Source: Batillaria attramentaria (lineage: Eukaryota > Mollusca > Gastropoda > Batillariidae). From it: a DNA stretch of 64,000 nt. A program made the position numbers and the translations under genes. Below the pieces are notes generated by a model. That model did no database searches. It saw nothing but the letters and a program-made list of their open reading frames with translations, and was not told the DNA's origin. Numbering within the stretch: the first letter of the stretch is position 1; each line of letters starts with the position of its first letter. Where the stretch lies: positions 627,501-691,500 of the forward strand of contig JACVVK020000146.1 of assembly GCA_018292915.2 (NCBI GenBank), written 5' to 3'. Below, piece after piece: positions 10,691 to 22,439 of this stretch.

Positions 10691-11639
10691 CATTTTCGTG
10701 AACTAAACATTTGCCGTCAGCCTCAGGTAGGTCGTCATACAGAGAGAGAGAGAGATGACGTCAATTCCGTGAACTAAACTTTTGACGTCAGCCTCTAGCA
10801 CTGAGATCGTCTGAGGATGCTTGTTCATGTCTTGTGATTTCCCTGTTCGCTTTGTGACTTCTCCGACTGAATTATTTTTCACATGAAATCTGGAAGATCT
10901 AGAGGGCTGATGAAATGTCGGAAGCAGTGACAATACTTGCAGATTTTGTCTCTGAACCAAACATTTGACGTCAGCCTCAAGCTGCTCGTCTGTCAGGTGA
11001 TACTTCTTCATATCTTGTGATTTCCTTGTTGTTTCTGTGACTTCCGTGACTGAATTAATTTTGATATAAAATCTGGAAGATCTAGAGAGCTGATGAAACG
11101 TGGACTTAAGTGCCTCGGGTTGTACTTACGAAATTGCAAAATTGGAACTTTTTTGACCAGCGCTTCTCGCAGAAACGTGAAAAAATGTGTTTATCTAAAA
11201 GCTCTGTTATTCTTAATACTAAAGCTATAATAGTGCAGTAGTTCATGTCATATGTGCAGTTGGCATAAGTGACAAAAATACCGGAATGATGAGTAATTTG
11301 AAAGAGTCTTTTCATAGATATTTGGCCTTATATGCAAACAACCCCTACCTCGGAAATATTTTTTTTACACAAAACCAGTCAGAGCTACAGAGCTGTAGCA
11401 CGAATCAAGGCAGTGTGATTGGGTGAACTTCCAAAGTCTAGCAAATGAAGGAATTTGAACAACTTTTTTGAAAAAATTCGTAACATGACCGATTTTTTAA
11501 AATTGGCGATAACTCTTCTGAAAATGCGGCAGGCTAAAAATCGTGAAAGGTAGCTCTGGAGAAGGTGAATTCCCATTTTATCTCAAAGTAAAAAGGCCTC
11601 CAACGAGGTGGTTTAGGAGATAGTCATCATTACATCCGT

Positions 11640-11703
<64 letters not shown>

Positions 11704-12821
11704 CTCCCGCCAAAAAAAACGCAGCAGCATAGTGTGCACGTAAGGTGTCTATGACGCAGATTTCGTTACGTCACTGTGTGCGTGAAAGTAAGTATTGTGT
11801 GGAGAAACGTCACAGTCTTGTATTGTATCACTGAAACTTGCTGCTGCGCGTAGCAAAATCTGCCCCGTCTCATAAAGTTGTTTCTCTATAGAGAAACAAC
11901 TTAAAAATGACCTTTTAAAAGGTTCTTAGGCCCTTTCTCCACAGGACACTAGACGTAGAGAAAATGGTAGACACTAATTGGAAAGCACCGATATTCGCTT
12001 TCTTTTATTCGCAGCAAAGACGACATTAAACCCTGTTCACTACTCCCATTGCATATAATACATACGAAGACAGACATGTCAACATTCAAGCAAAGAAGTT
12101 ACTATGCATTACCTGGCCATTCCTACAGACGTAAATGCTATCACATTCTCTGTGAACGCAAAAACTTTCGTCACTGTCGTCTTGGCAGTCAGACCGGAAG
12201 TCACACACTAAAGTAAATGGCACGAGTTCCAGAGAGCCAGCACACCGGAAGGATGGCGGCAGTGGTTTCAATGGCGCAAGACAAGAGTCATGTGACCCGG
12301 ATTCACGAGACCAGCACGAGGTTCGCGCGTCACAGGCTAGGAAGCTATGAGTACTATGATTGGCAGGACATCGAATGTAAGATTCCAAAGTTTCGTCGAT
12401 GGGACGGGCTGGAGTTGGGAAATGTACACCAGAAACAGAGTCCACACTGTCGGATACATTTTGTTCACACAGAATGCCGGTGGAAGGTTTTCGCTCGCCG
12501 CAATTCGACCCTCCACGAAGTGACTCCAAGTTAAGCAGGTAGTCACTCTGTGACCTGATGGAAAACCAGATCGGGTCAGATGTTTATTGTTTATCCTTTT
12601 ATAAGCACCAAAACAAACAAGAAAAAGCAAGTCTATGCTGAGAATGGAAAGCACGAGGTGGATTCAGTTGTAGTGATTAGATTCATTGATTCGGAACAGC
12701 GGTTTGATTACATCAGAATGCCGCTAAAAATAGAACCGATGAATCTGACTGTGATACGCGGAACTACTTTCGAAGTAGTAATAATTTCGAATAAGACGGG
12801 CACGCTAACTTTGCCGAGTCC

Positions 12822-12918
<97 letters not shown>

Positions 12919-13016
12919 AATGAAATGAAATGAAACTTTATTTTCCAAGGTTAAAAAAAATATAGGTACAACGACCTGTCTTCTATCTTGTCCTTGCTAA
13001 ACTAGGAAAACTACAA

Positions 13017-13065
<49 letters not shown>

Positions 13066-13076
13066 AATGAAATGAA

Positions 13077-13154
<78 letters not shown>

Positions 13155-16100
13155 CTTTGACTGGCTCCCTGCTCATCAGGGGTCTCTATCCAGGCCAGCA
13201 AATTAAAAAAAAAAAGTGAGGTACGTTTGTTGGTGCCGTATCGTGGATACGCGCTTCCAGCTGGAGAAGCGATCCGAATTTTTCGAAAGGCTTTAAACAA
13301 ACAAACAAACAAACAAACAAACAAACAAACAAACAAACAAACAAACAAACAACCCCTAACGTGCTGATCAGCGTGAAGCAGTTTGAACTGAGGCCCTTTT
13401 CCTGTTCGTCCACTTCATGGCTGCCCTTCTCACTGCCTCTCTCCATTCGCTGCAACAGTCCACCTCTGTCGATGAAAGTGTGGTATCCCACGAGTCCACT
13501 TTCCCATGTGTCTAGTCCGTGATAGCGGTACCTGCAACCACACAGCTGTTCACTCCCATACAACCCGATGAATATTGAAAACTGGAAACTTGTAGGGCAC
13601 GACATGAAAGAGGACTATTTGACTGTGGCAACATGTATGAAAAAGTGTGTATAAAGTACACACGCTGCAAGTATTTAAAGGTGGTGTGTTTAGTGAAAAT
13701 GCCCTTTACACGAAATGGATGAAGGACGTTGCTAATGCCTCTATGGCTCTCAACAGCTACCCTATCTCGACACAACACAAATCAAAGCAAGTGTTTCACA
13801 AAAAGATATTAAACTGGTTTGGCCACGTGATCGCGGGGGGGGGGGAGCTACATCAGTACACGTCAATTTAGCTTACACTCTGGGCAGAGCCAGAGACGCG
13901 GAGCGTAGTCCGAGAAAGATCTCTTTCACGCTCAGTGCCACCAACGTCTGGTTGAGAGCTGGCAGGAAGTCTCGCCATTTCTCGTACGTGTCCAGACTGG
14001 ACAGTCGCTCGCCGCGAGCACGACAAACGTCAGATGCTTCCAGCCACGAGATTTCCGAAGCACCCGGCTTGAGCAGCACGTGACAGCTACCGCCTACTGC
14101 AATATACCCAGGACCGCATTTTGTGCTAGTGTAAGGACACAAAGCTTCGTCCTCGCTCCGCGCGCACTGAGACGCTAAGTCACAAGGGAAGTGCTGCTGG
14201 AAGTCGGCCCAGTGAGGCACGGAACAATTCCACCGACCGTCTGGCAGCTGCCCGGGCAAGGCCGAATCGTTGTGGAAGGAAAACATGAACTTGAAACCTC
14301 CGTTGTAGGCGAAAGGAATGTTGTGGTTTGCGTAGTTCACCAGCAGTGCGTCTGCCTTAAGGACTTCAGGTTGGGGTCGAGAGGTTCCACACACCTTCCA
14401 GACCTGAGAATTCGGAGTGCGAATCATTCAAACAGCGGAAAAAACCCAAAAAGTTTCAGAACACGCCTAGAGGACAATAGACAAGACACATTCAAAGGCC
14501 TTAAGTTTAAACATACATCCTGCAGGTTTAATATGTTCACTGACCGTTTTAGGCTTATAACCATGACAAGAACATGATACCATTTGGAAGAGTGCAAAAT
14601 ATGAACCACTTGGGGGCTGTCGTTGGTAACATATGAGCCAAAACGTGAGCCAAAACATGCGCCTGCCGCCTACTTCACATTCAAGTGAAGTGACGCGTTT
14701 GTATGAAACAGACTGTAGCTACGGTCAAGTCGTCTCAGTGCAAGTCGCACGTGGTCGCTAGCTACATTACAAATCCACAAACCTCTAAAATACACTTTGG
14801 GAGGACCACTGAGTCAATAATGGCAGCGTCTGTGCAAGACACGTTTTTGACACGGTGATAATTGCTCATCCTGCCAGATGTCGCTTTAAGACTTGCAGGC
14901 TCACCGTGAGCTGTCTCGGTGCTGTCTAGCATCAAACCACTAAGACACATGTCCAGTCAGGCGTGCGTTCAGCTGATTGAAGCCAACACGCAGTAGCCGG
15001 TGACAGTGTGATGACCACATTCGACTTTGTAGCTGGGGTTTCCGCGTTTGCACGGCCAGTTTAAACGTCAGTGTGTTGTATTCGGAGCTCTACTAATCTC
15101 TGAGAGCGCACAGGCGCAGTCACTGGCGCAACTGTTCCAAAACAACAGTCTTGTCCATGAAAGTGTGTCAGTTCGTTATTTAGGGCATAACGCCGCGCAA
15201 GCAACAAAGACTATTTCGCGGATAATCAAGGTCCCTCTTCGCCAGACTAAAATAAAAAGGAGTGAGTGACTGAGCTTTAAGGGCTTAAAGCCGCGCAAGC
15301 CACAAAGATTAATTCGCGTAAAATAAAAAGGAAGAGAATAAAACAAGGTGTAAATAATATATATAAAAATCTATCCGGTTTAAACAATAAACACGTTTCG
15401 ACTTCTTTGTACATGGAACATAGAGAGATCGAGGATAGTCCGTATTACTTGAGGTGTCTACATTTTACAGAACAGATTTGACTCTTTCAAGAAGCTAAAG
15501 CTGCTGTCAGGGGGAACATCCCGGAACAACACCTTCAAAGAATCTGCGCGGTAATGTTTTACGCGAATCTCGGCAAGATCCACGCACGAGATTCTCTATA
15601 TGTAACCTATTAATCATTGCAGTGGCACCTACAATTTTTTCCCCCAACTCTTTTTGCCAGCACCAGCGGTGTTCCTCCCAGGTTATGGGTGGAATCCACG
15701 GAGGGCTCGAAAGCTGGGGCAATTTTTATTACACATGATGATGGAGATGAGGATGATGGTAAGATGATGCTATGGAGGTCCGTGTGGTTTGAGACTGCGG
15801 GACAGGGCCGCATTCACGCTTCCTGTCACAAATATCCCGGCGTTAACCAGGCCCAGGAACTACGGCACCTGCGGTGCCGGCCGTATAATCACCCACATCA
15901 TAAAACGTGTCATACCAAGGGAATCACCTCCAAAGTCGCACCCGTGAAGTGGGTGAGTCTCGACTGTGTGGCAACAGCCTCCCCATTGGGCCCATCGGGC
16001 ACCGGTTCTGGGTAAGATCCGACCTACATCTACAATTTTCAGTTGCCACCGCTGTCTCCATGTACAGATTGAGATAGGTCGCGCTGTTCTTGCATATAGT

Positions 16101-19039
16101 TGTTTTTTCAACTTTTAAGGGCCTTTTCACCTGAGCATTCGAGATTAAATTTGTCGCACCAATTGTTCGCTACTCCTTTTAGGCCTTTTGGTCAATTGTT
16201 CCCCTAACATTCTGGCGGTCTTTTTTGCATGAATTCGAAAACCAACATACAAAATGAGGCCTGGAGGGGCGAGGGGTTGTGGACTAAAGAGGAGAGAGAT
16301 GTTAGTGGTGTTTTGAAGGTTAGGTTTACATCGTTTGCATCTTTTGTCCACTGCTAAGTTGATTTCAAAGATTAGGGCACTGGTGGTAAAGGACCTGCAC
16401 ACTTTTGGTCCCTTCGGGATTCGAACCCGCGTACCTCCGATTTCGAGTCAAAGGCTTAACCGGTTGAGCCACCCGACACCCCGGCCGAAGGGGAGCCAGG
16501 AGGCACCAGCGAGGCACAACAGTTTTTTTTGTTTTTTTTTGGAAGACCATGTTTTGAATATGTGCTTGTTCGCATCGCCTAATCCTGTCTGCGTCACTGG
16601 TGTCGTCACAGTTCTTTTACTGCGTCAGTGCGTCAAAACCCATTCGCCGTATCACGTCGCCGTCTGTGCGTGATTATCATGAGTATGCCATTGTGTTGAT
16701 CGCTTTATTGCGTCTGTGAGTGATTCGCTCTACTGCGGGTGCGAGTGATCGCTCTGTTTCGTGTGTGAGTGATCGCTTTATTTCGTGTGAGAGTGATCGC
16801 TTTATTTTGTCTGTGAGTGATCGTTTTATTGTGTCTGTGAGTGATCTTTTTCTTGCATGTGTGAGTGATCGCTTTATTTTGTGTGTGAGTGATCGCTTTA
16901 TCTTGTGTGTGAGTGATCACTTCATTGCGCCTGTGAATGATCGCTCTAAATATTGCGTGTGTGAGTGATCGCTTTATTGCGTGTGTGAGGATCGCTTTAT
17001 TGCGCGTGTGAGTGATCCCTCTATTGCGTATGAGAGTGATCGTTTCATTGCGTCTGTGAGTGATTGCTTCATTGCGTCTGCGCGTGATCGCATCGCTGTG
17101 GACGGTTAGCATGGGTCTGCCTCCCAATATTTCTTTTTCAATTCTTTAAATGTCTTACCTCACTAGCGATGGAGTGTGTTTCAGTTTTTACCTCCACGTA
17201 ACTCCTATGACTCCAGCACTGCGCCCTGACAGACAGACGAGCAAAAACATGGACGTGAAGAAAGTGAAAGCTGATCATCGCTGACTGACCCATGGGCACG
17301 CCGATTCGGGCAGAGTAGTCACCGACGGGGAAGGTCCGAGTCAGGTCGCAACAGCCGGGAGTCTGAACATATCCTGGACACAAGGGTCAGTAAGTAAGAC
17401 CTAGCCGAGTAATAAGTTTGCCTCGGTAGAACCCTTCTCAAAAGTCTGCAATCTCAACAAAAGCCACAAACAGCGTTTTTTGTTTTTTTTTTAAATTTTT
17501 AAAAAATTAAAAATAAAAACTAACCAACTGTGCAAAATGCACAGCTTTTGAGTTTTCTGTGTCCCTGAAACCCATATAAAATCCAAGGGCAGCCTAACTT
17601 CACAGCTCACTTTGCGTTTTGAAAATGAGCGAGAACGATCGCAGTGGCTAGTCCTCGTGCAGCACCCAACACCCGCTCACTGTTTCGCTCACTAACCAAA
17701 AGCACCATCAAGTCACCGCAAACTGACTCTCTGGTTTTATAAGGGTCTCCGAAGCGCTGAAAACTCTGCAACTGTGACAGGGCTGCCTGCATTAAGCCTG
17801 CTCTTGGGCACTGCGGAGCACCACAGTGCTGTCCACAGTTGTGGCACAGTTGTGATTTTGGGTGTTTCCGCCGCTGTGGCGTCATCACAGCAACCTGGAT
17901 TTCTAATAGCCACAACTGTGACTGTGGTTTCCACAACAGATTCTGATCGGCTGTGCTACGTCACTCGGCGCACAAACATGGCAGACAGTGCTTCTTCAAT
18001 CGATTTGTCACCGAGCACAGCTGTGTTCAGTTTTGTAGTTAGTAGACACACCGAGCGCAACGACTGAGACTCACTATGCTTATCCTCTGCACTGACCCGA
18101 AATCGGCTAGCCGAGGGTGGGTGGGGAGGGGTTTCGGTTTTTAACGTCCTTTTCCACCACATACGGGTGATATCAAACACGGGGCAACGATGAAAAAGCC
18201 AGCACAAATATTTGGCCCCAGCCGGGATACAAACTCACGATCCGAGCATCAGAAGTCCAAAGCTCTACCATTCGACCACCCCGGCTCCCCTCGGCTAGCC
18301 GAGACCTGCGCCGAGACAAGTGATATTTAAGAAGGACAAAACAAAAATACTCGGTGACATGGAAAATGGACAGTTCTGGAGAACTTTGTGGTCAATGTGG
18401 TATTTCACAGTGCACAGAAGCGGTGAGTTCTGTCGCATTCACCAGCACAGCACATTTTCAGCCTGTTTCAGAGATTATTGCCTGCATGATTTTTCTGCCT
18501 TGCCGCAACAAGCACGCATGTTTGTTTTTTTTTTTGGTGGCAGAGCCAAAGTTGCCACGAAAAATGCATGCATATTTCAGTTCTGTGTATGCACGGGCAG
18601 CATCGGCTGTCCATATCAGGTCAGTGCAGAGGGTAAGCGTAGTGAAACCCGATGGTACGGATTGGATTAACCCTGGCTGATTCCGGAAACGGGATTCGGG
18701 AGAGACTGGACAGTTCGCAACCCAGGCAGACACTGGTTTCTAGATCTTCCGTCCCGCACACAAACCGAGTCGGACAACGAGGGCCTGCGGCCAAATTTCA
18801 GTCATGAGTTTTCGTCCCTTTTGTTTTGGGGAGTTGTCTGCCTGTCGGTCACAACACTGACTGTGCCTTAGTTGGAAGAGGAAAGGACTGATGAAGGTTT
18901 TGAATTGACAGGAATAGTTGAATGAACGATGGAAAGACAGTTATCGTATGTAGCGAAGGACAGGACTGAAGTTTTTATTCGCTTTCATTCCTGTCCGTGT
19001 GTGGCAGAAAGCTACGGATTCTCTCTCTCTCTCTCTCTG

Positions 19040-19100
<61 letters not shown>

Positions 19101-20345
19101 GTTGGACTGTCAGTAGAGGTGAGTTACACTCCAAAGGGGGAGACAAGTAGGTGCTTCTTCTTTGTTGCCCCGTGTTTGCCGTAACGAATAATGCTACACT
19201 GCCAAACAACCAACCACACAGACACGAGCTAAATGCGGGTTTCCATGCAGGCATTGATGGACAATACCTTTTGTGAACGATGAGTAACGGACTTCTAAGT
19301 CTGGACGCTCTGAGGCCGGGACTGCGGAAAAACGCAGCAGGAGTGACTGGCCAAACACGTTATGCGCTTTAGAACAACTCGACTGTGACGGACATGAGGG
19401 ATCTCTCTTAGAGAGGACGATGGTAAGAAAATTGGTGATGCTGTAAATGGGCCTGATCTGGCAGTCCTTTCCAACGGCCATCTTTAACTGACTTCCATGA
19501 GAGCCTTCCAAAACCTCCAGTTTATGAGAATAGTAAGCACTAGTGCCATTTGCCCAGTCACAGGGTAGTGGCTGATCAACCGCCTGCAGCAGAACGACGG
19601 ACGCTGAACTGACCTTCACTGCTATAACACACGCGTCGTCTACGGAAGGCCTGCGCTTGAAAGTGTCGTCACTGAAGTTTACAGCGTGAGAGTTCAGCAC
19701 TATAACCCCTTCGTCGGCATCGATCTCGATTTTGCGGCGTTCCCCAGCACAAACGGCGATGTCTTTAGTGGAGAGGTTGAAAACTGCGGGATTATTCTTT
19801 ACACTGGAAGGTATGCCCGGCGTAGAAAAACTCGAACCTGGCGTTTCTGTACTGAAAGAGTCAGAGTCGTGGGCGTTGTGATAGTGTGACATTTCGGCAG
19901 CCAACACTGACGACTTCGAAACAAACACCACTGTGACAGGTGACTTCGACGTCTGCATTGAATCATTCGGAACACCATATGATACAATCAACTCAGCAGA
20001 CTCATTCAGTGCTGCGGACTTGGGACGATGACTGTCGTGAGCGTCAAACGAAGTAGTTAACGTTTCATTTTGAGTGAACACAAGCGCTTCTTGGAAAAAT
20101 CCACTCTGAAGTCCAGCTACCACATTCAAAGTATCAGTCTTGGTCAAAGGTGGTGATGCTGTTTGAAACAAATCTTCCTGGTGGTTAGTGGACACACCGA
20201 GATTGTTATTAGTTCGCTTGACTTCTGTGACAGTGTAGGAAACGTTTTGCTGTGCAACGTTTGTCACGTTTGCTGGTTCCCAGCCAGAAATAACGTTCAC
20301 GGCCACGAGAAAGAGAGCCACTGTGTCACGACCCGTGAGCGCCAT
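7435..20345 (-). CDS. Receptor A: CUB-CUB-LDLa-C-type lectin-LDLa-LRR-7TM receptor (GRL101-like)
   Basis: A multi-exon gene for a surface G-protein-coupled receptor of roughly 1,460 residues. Exons, 5' to 3': 20345-19268, 17373-17192, 14403-13877, 13531 to about 13460, about 12554 to 12113, and 9525-7435. Phases fit at four of five joints: exon 1 ends phase 1 and exon 2 starts with two bases, 2/3 join at phase 0, 3/4 at phase 2, and 5/6 at phase 0. The exon 4/5 joint inside the lectin domain is not settled. The order signal peptide, CUB-like, CUB, LDLa-like, C-type lectin, LDLa modules, LRRs, seven helices resembles Lymnaea GRL101 and the relaxin-type LGRs (LDLa plus LRR plus 7TM) at the C-terminal end. 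The CUB and lectin domains in front are additional. Ligand and G protein are unknown. Receptor B is its duplicate. Confidence 0.88.
9526..10249. other. Receptor A intron 5, 3' portion, with a GT microsatellite
   Basis: Intronic. A (GT)n tract fills about 9962-10027; the copy in receptor B (57694-57730) is much shorter. A TC-rich stretch follows at about 10190-10208. No exon is seen. Confidence 0.75.
10250..11902. mobile_element. Hairpin-ended element P1 (Helitron/Helentron-like, non-autonomous)
   Basis: It begins AACAAGGAGGAACGG, has AAGTTGTTTCTCC about 30 bases in, and ends in a perfect hairpin at 11875-11902 (stem AAGTTGTTTCTC / GAGAAACAACTT, loop TATA). Inside are two to three copies of a roughly 200-base repeat (each with TTTGACGTCAGCCTC and TCTGGAAGATCTAGAG), a SINE, a GA tract and a (CA)n tract at 11640-11699. 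Receptor B has the empty site at 57957/57958 with no target duplication. No transposase is encoded. A 5' subterminal motif matching a 3' hairpin, a microsatellite core and no duplication are features of HINE/'pearl'-type elements. Confidence 0.8.
10458..10637 (-). mobile_element. tRNA-derived SINE, full length
   Basis: Read on the minus strand, the head GGGGAGCCAGGGTGGCCGAA with GGTAGAGCGTTGGAC contains a box A-like sequence, and GAGTTCGAATTCCGGC is box B-like. The body has AATATTTGTGCTGGC and GGTGGAAAAGGACGTTAAAC and ends in CACCC repeats. It lies inside element P1. Confidence 0.85.
11903..12112. other. Receptor A intron 5, 5' portion
   Basis: Short intronic stretch next to the donor GTAATG at 12112; it matches 57958-58167 in receptor B. 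Confidence 0.7.
12113..12554 (-). CDS. Receptor A exon 5: end of C-type lectin domain and LDLa modules
   Basis: The 3' end is clear: CRNGQ followed by donor GTAATG, phase 0. The reading frame carries SNCGERKPSTGILCE, which fits the last cysteines of a C-type lectin domain. A cysteine-rich spacer (CPANHSTHSFLACD) follows, then an LDLa module (FTLVCDFRSDCQDDSDESFC) and the first half of the next (ECDSIYVCRNGQ). The 5' limit is uncertain: acceptors giving starts at 12554 or 12547 keep the frame open, and others are possible. Confidence 0.8.
12645..13352. repeat. Receptor A intron 4 low-complexity block
   Basis: It holds a block of about 210 bases (12645-12850) that recurs at 40205-40420 and 58700-58905. 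Then follow (GT)n(GA)n to 12915, GAAAT repeats, (GA)n at 13020-13062, (TA)n(GA)n at 13080-13153 and (AAAC)n at 13292-13352. Receptor B lacks about 200 bases of it, near 59147. Confidence 0.8.
13460..13531 (-). CDS. Receptor A exon 4: part of C-type lectin domain
   Basis: Acceptor GTGGTTGCAG precedes G-TAC-CGC, so the codon is completed from exon 3 (phase 2). The frame reads YRYHGLDTWESGLVGYHTF, matching YLGLGQWMDGSIAYY in receptor 2, the W-x-D-G part of the lectin fold. The donor is not settled; GGCA/GTGAGA (about 13455) and AGAG/GTGGAC are candidates. Confidence 0.7.
13877..14403 (-). CDS. Receptor A exon 3: CUB end, LDLa-like module, start of C-type lectin domain
   Basis: After acceptor TTCTCAG the frame gives VWKVCGTSRP and GGFKFMFSFHN, the C-terminal half of a CUB domain. 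An LDLa-like module follows (WNCSVPHW, CDLASQCARSEDEALC), then the lectin start (KCGPGYIAVGGSCHVLL, WLEASDVCRARGERLSSL, EIFLGLRSASLALP). The donor is AGAGT/GTAAGC, phase 2. Confidence 0.9.
14428..15182. other. Receptor A intron 2, 3' portion
   Basis: No exon or known repeat was recognised. The same sequence lies at about 60280-61035 in receptor B with few changes. Confidence 0.6.
15183..15600 (-). pseudogene. 3' end of a LINE (ORF2 C-terminus and 3' UTR)
   Basis: On the minus strand the frame [19 protein letters not shown], then PDSSFSFLKESNLFCKM and a stop, has the form of the extreme C-terminus of non-LTR retrotransposon polyproteins. An AT-rich 3' UTR follows, ending in TTAAGCCC. Related copies are at 61036-61450 (-) and 22999-23405 (+). 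Confidence 0.7.
16405..16490 (-). repeat. tRNA-like sequence, probably a SINE head
   Basis: On the minus strand TGGCTCAACCGGTTAAG is box A-like and GCGGGTTCGAATCCCG is box B-like, with CTCGAAA in the anticodon-loop position. There is no long variable arm and no clean acceptor stem, so a working tRNA is unlikely. It is duplicated at 62278-62363. Confidence 0.55.
16698..17098. repeat. Degenerate minisatellite, unit about 25 bp
   Basis: About 15 imperfect repeats of a GTGAGTGATCGCTTTATT-type unit with GCGTGT or TTGTGT ends lie in receptor A intron 2. It is open as protein in both directions only because of its repetition. The twin is at 62570-62975, with small indels. Confidence 0.9.
17192..17373 (-). 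CDS. Receptor A exon 2: N-terminal half of CUB domain
   Basis: Acceptor TTGTGTCCAG and donor GTTACGTGGAG/GTAAAA bound an exon starting with two bases that complete a Gly codon left by exon 1. It reads GYVQTPGCCDLTRTFPVGDY and ends CWSHRSYVE, phase 0, and joins exon 3 as SYVE-VWKVCG. Confidence 0.88.
17374..19267. other. Receptor A intron 1
   Basis: It contains a short imperfect inverted repeat of CCACAGTTGTG / CACAACTGTG type (about 17833-17930), a full SINE at 18112-18290 and a (CT)n(CA)n tract at 19021-19097. No exon was recognised. Confidence 0.65.
18112..18290 (-). mobile_element. tRNA-derived SINE, full length
   Basis: Same family as 10458-10637; the box A region reads GGTGGTCGAATGGTAGAGC on the minus strand and box B is degraded (GAGTTTGTATCCCGGC). 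Confidence 0.8.
19268..20345 (-). CDS. Receptor A exon 1: signal peptide, Ser/Thr-rich stretch and CUB-like domain
   Basis: ATG at 20345. MALTGRDTVALFLVAVNVI has the form of a signal peptide. A Ser/Thr-rich, sequon-rich stretch of about 170 residues follows, then a CUB-like domain with FNLSTKDIAVCAGERRKIEI, PCDWANG and ITNFLTIVLS, ending RYSSFTKG at donor GTATTG (phase 1). This part is much longer than in receptor 2, whose exon 1 has about 241 codons. Confidence 0.88.
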
Positions 20346-22118
<1,773 letters not shown>

Positions 22119-22408
22119 TTCAAAATCGGCCTACACACCATGGTGTCAAAGCAGCGAGACAAGAAGAGGGCCAGAGAGAGTCTATTACGTGCACATCCCT
22201 GTACACTACAAGCCGGATGAAAACACTGATTACATGTCATCAGTATCAGGTGCAAGGTGCGCTGTCACCATGATAATTACACTACAGCATTTCGAGCTCA
22301 TCGGCTGATCACATGCGGGCTGATGAGGACAAAACACCTAGGTAGGTACACTGTAGGACTTTAGTTATTTGTTTGTTAACTCTCTCTGTCTCTCTCTCTC
22401 TCTGTCTC

Positions 22409-22439
<31 letters not shown>

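Larger units (their letters stand above)
890..18120. repeat. Segmental duplication, left copy
   Basis: This block is matched in the same orientation by about 44762-64000. Receptor exons, introns, LINE relics, the minisatellite and the tRNA-like sequence all recur in the same order. Local offsets change at insertions: about 44007 near 3.6 kb, 47729 near 7.4 kb, 46055 near 12.1 kb, 45853 near 13.9 kb and 45880 near 17.8 kb. The right limit is unknown because the other copy runs off the window. Confidence 0.93.

Noticed and set aside
11088..11110. CTGATGAAACG inside P elements as another hammerhead
   Set aside because: There is no stem II between CTGATGA and GAAA-like bases and no pairing stem I.
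16405..16490. A functional tRNA gene (Ser-like CGA anticodon)
   Set aside because: No proper acceptor stem and no long variable arm; better seen as a SINE head.
16698..17127. CRISPR-like or protein-coding repeat array
   Set aside because: Units are contiguous without spacers and degenerate; it is a minisatellite in an animal intron.
17574..17660. ATATAAAA with a nearby ATG as a promoter and small gene
   Set aside because: The frame stops after eight codons and the site is inside a receptor intron.
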